Assembly: GCA_001414345.1 (NCBI GenBank)
Contig: LLCB01000297.1
Location: 1-64,000, forward strand
DNA from: Hymenoscyphus infarciens
Taxonomy: Eukaryota > Ascomycota > Leotiomycetes > Helotiales > Helotiaceae
Direction: 5' to 3'
Length of the DNA: 64,000 nucleotides
Under the pieces are notes generated by a model, which was not told the origin of the DNA, made no database searches, and saw nothing but the letters and a program-made list of their open reading frames with translations. Positions 62,943 to 64,000 of this stretch are shown piece by piece (the stretch's first letter is position 1; every line of letters begins with the position of its first letter). The position numbers were made by a program, and so were the translations under genes.

Positions 62943-63142
62943 CTTATTAGCTTACTTAATAGTTTACTTAATAGCTTACTTGTCGATTCTAAACTTCTAT
63001 AGCTTACTAGAATATATGTTCTAAGTATCTAATAGCTTACTTAATAGTTTACTTAATAGCTTACTCGTCGATTCTAAACTTTTATAGCTTACTAGAATAT
63101 ATATTCTAAGTATCTAGTAGCTTACTTATTAGCTTACTTACT
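62943..63142. repeat. 85-bp tandem repeat with TAGCTTACTTAA cores
   Basis: Two copies spaced 85 bp (markers GTCGATTCTAAACTT at 62,982 and 63,067), each with several TAGCTTACTTAATAG units and a GAATATATRTTCTAAGTAT stretch. A third partial unit follows. Confidence 0.85.
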
Positions 63143-64000
63143 TGTTAATTCCCTGTTTATTTACTTATAAAACTCTATATCCTTTACTCGTCTATAAGCA
63201 CCTCTATAAGTCGAACTAATAAATAAAAGCTAGATACTAGAATAAACTAAATACTAAGAATAATATACTAGAAGAACTTGTATTAAGAGATAAAAACTAG
63301 AAGGTAGAATAAACCAGACTTATTAGAACTTAAGAAGAATATATAATAACATAAACTAGATATAGTATATAAGAGAGTAAAAGTGTAATACCTCTATATA
63401 GGTAATCTAGTAGCTATATAGTAGGTTTTTAAGAAGTATTTAGATAATATATAAGATTAATATTAGATTATTTTATATACTTCTTATATTATATATATAT
63501 AAGGAATAATAAATACCTTTAACTAACTATCTCTAAAGCTCTTAGCTCTACTACTTTAGTAGCTTCTACCTAGTATTAGCGAAACTTCTCTGATTCCTAG
63601 CCTCGAGGTAATAGGACTAACTAATATTTAAGATATAATTATTTAAATTCTTTAAATAATTATATTAGCTTAGTATATATACTAGTCTAGTATAAACTTT
63701 AATATTTTAGAGTTAGAAAAGATAGTATATATATACTATAAGAGTTATTATATAGCTTATTATAATATGTTCTATATTACTAAATAAGAGGAGAGGGTTT
63801 AAAGAGAAGAGATAGATAATAATACAATTATAACGCTTCTAGTACTAGTTATAAGTAAATATATAGTACTTCTATATACTAAGCTAATAAATACTAGAAA
63901 GTATAACTTAAGTAAAAGACTCTTACTAACTACCTTATGTCTTTAGAAGAGAAGACGCTAAATAATATACCTATACTATCTACCTCTAATTTATAACTAA
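63143..64000. other. Degraded AT-rich DNA to window end
   Basis: No open phase or repeat that I can support. The composition is as in the rest of the block, with hardly any CA or TG. Confidence 0.45.

Noticed and set aside
27935..63142. Direct-repeat arrays as CRISPR
   Set aside because: Units are contiguous or separated by repeated, not unique, spacers; no cas genes; fungal context.
27887..64000. Identification of the block as a Starship element
   Set aside because: No tyrosine recombinase captain or defined ends could be recognised, so this stays a hypothesis only.
1..64000. tRNA and rRNA genes
   Set aside because: No cloverleaf or rRNA-like stretch was noticed by eye; a dedicated scan would be needed to exclude them.

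Overview
The window looks like a repeat-rich stretch of a filamentous ascomycete (Pezizomycotina) genome shaped by repeat-induced point mutation (RIP). Most of it (1-8,690 and 18,860-64,000) is extremely AT-rich and almost free of CA and TG dinucleotides: I see neither in the first 300 bases. In decayed reading frames the stops are TAA or TAG, as expected when CAA, CAG and TGG mutate. A block of ordinary composition (about 8,690-18,778) carries the only intact gene I can support, a three-exon Zn2Cys6 transcription factor on the minus strand. Its short AT-AC-free GT..AG introns and zinc cluster point to a filamentous ascomycete. I cannot name the species.

Layout. 1-4,919: the 5' half of a minus-strand Ty3/Gypsy chromovirus (copy A), ending in its 5' LTR. 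4,920-6,400: leader and gag of a related plus-strand element (copy B), apparently the target into which A inserted. 7,962-8,487: a hAT-type MITE with an exact 8-bp target duplication. 8,690-18,773: the gene island, with the transcription factor at 13,260-15,052, two small poly-C-tipped inverted-repeat elements and one further inverted repeat. 18,779-27,881: a complete 9.1-kb chromovirus (copy C) with 477-bp LTRs, a polypurine tract, recognisable gag, reverse transcriptase, integrase and chromodomain, and an AAAAG target duplication. A 1,046-bp TRIM-like element (21,566-22,611) sits inside its integrase. 48,995-55,178: a complete 6.2-kb minus-strand Copia element with 170-bp LTRs and an ATTAC target duplication.

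The rest of 27,887-64,000, about 30 kb without the Copia insert, resembles no transposon I recognise. It holds at least a dozen long RIP-decayed reading frames on both strands. One runs about 1,240 codons (35,884-39,600) and another about 510-630 codons (57,210-59,110). Many frames are followed by short tandem arrays built on the core TAAGTAAGCTA. RIP acts on duplicated DNA, so this gene-bearing block was probably once multicopy; a large cargo-carrying mobile element or a duplicated subtelomeric block would fit, but neither is shown. I could assign no function to these frames.

The elements record a history: B, then A into B; C into the edge of the gene island, then the TRIM into C; and the Copia element into the unknown block. 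The TRIM and the Copia LTRs keep more CA and TG than their hosts, which suggests they arrived later or largely escaped RIP.
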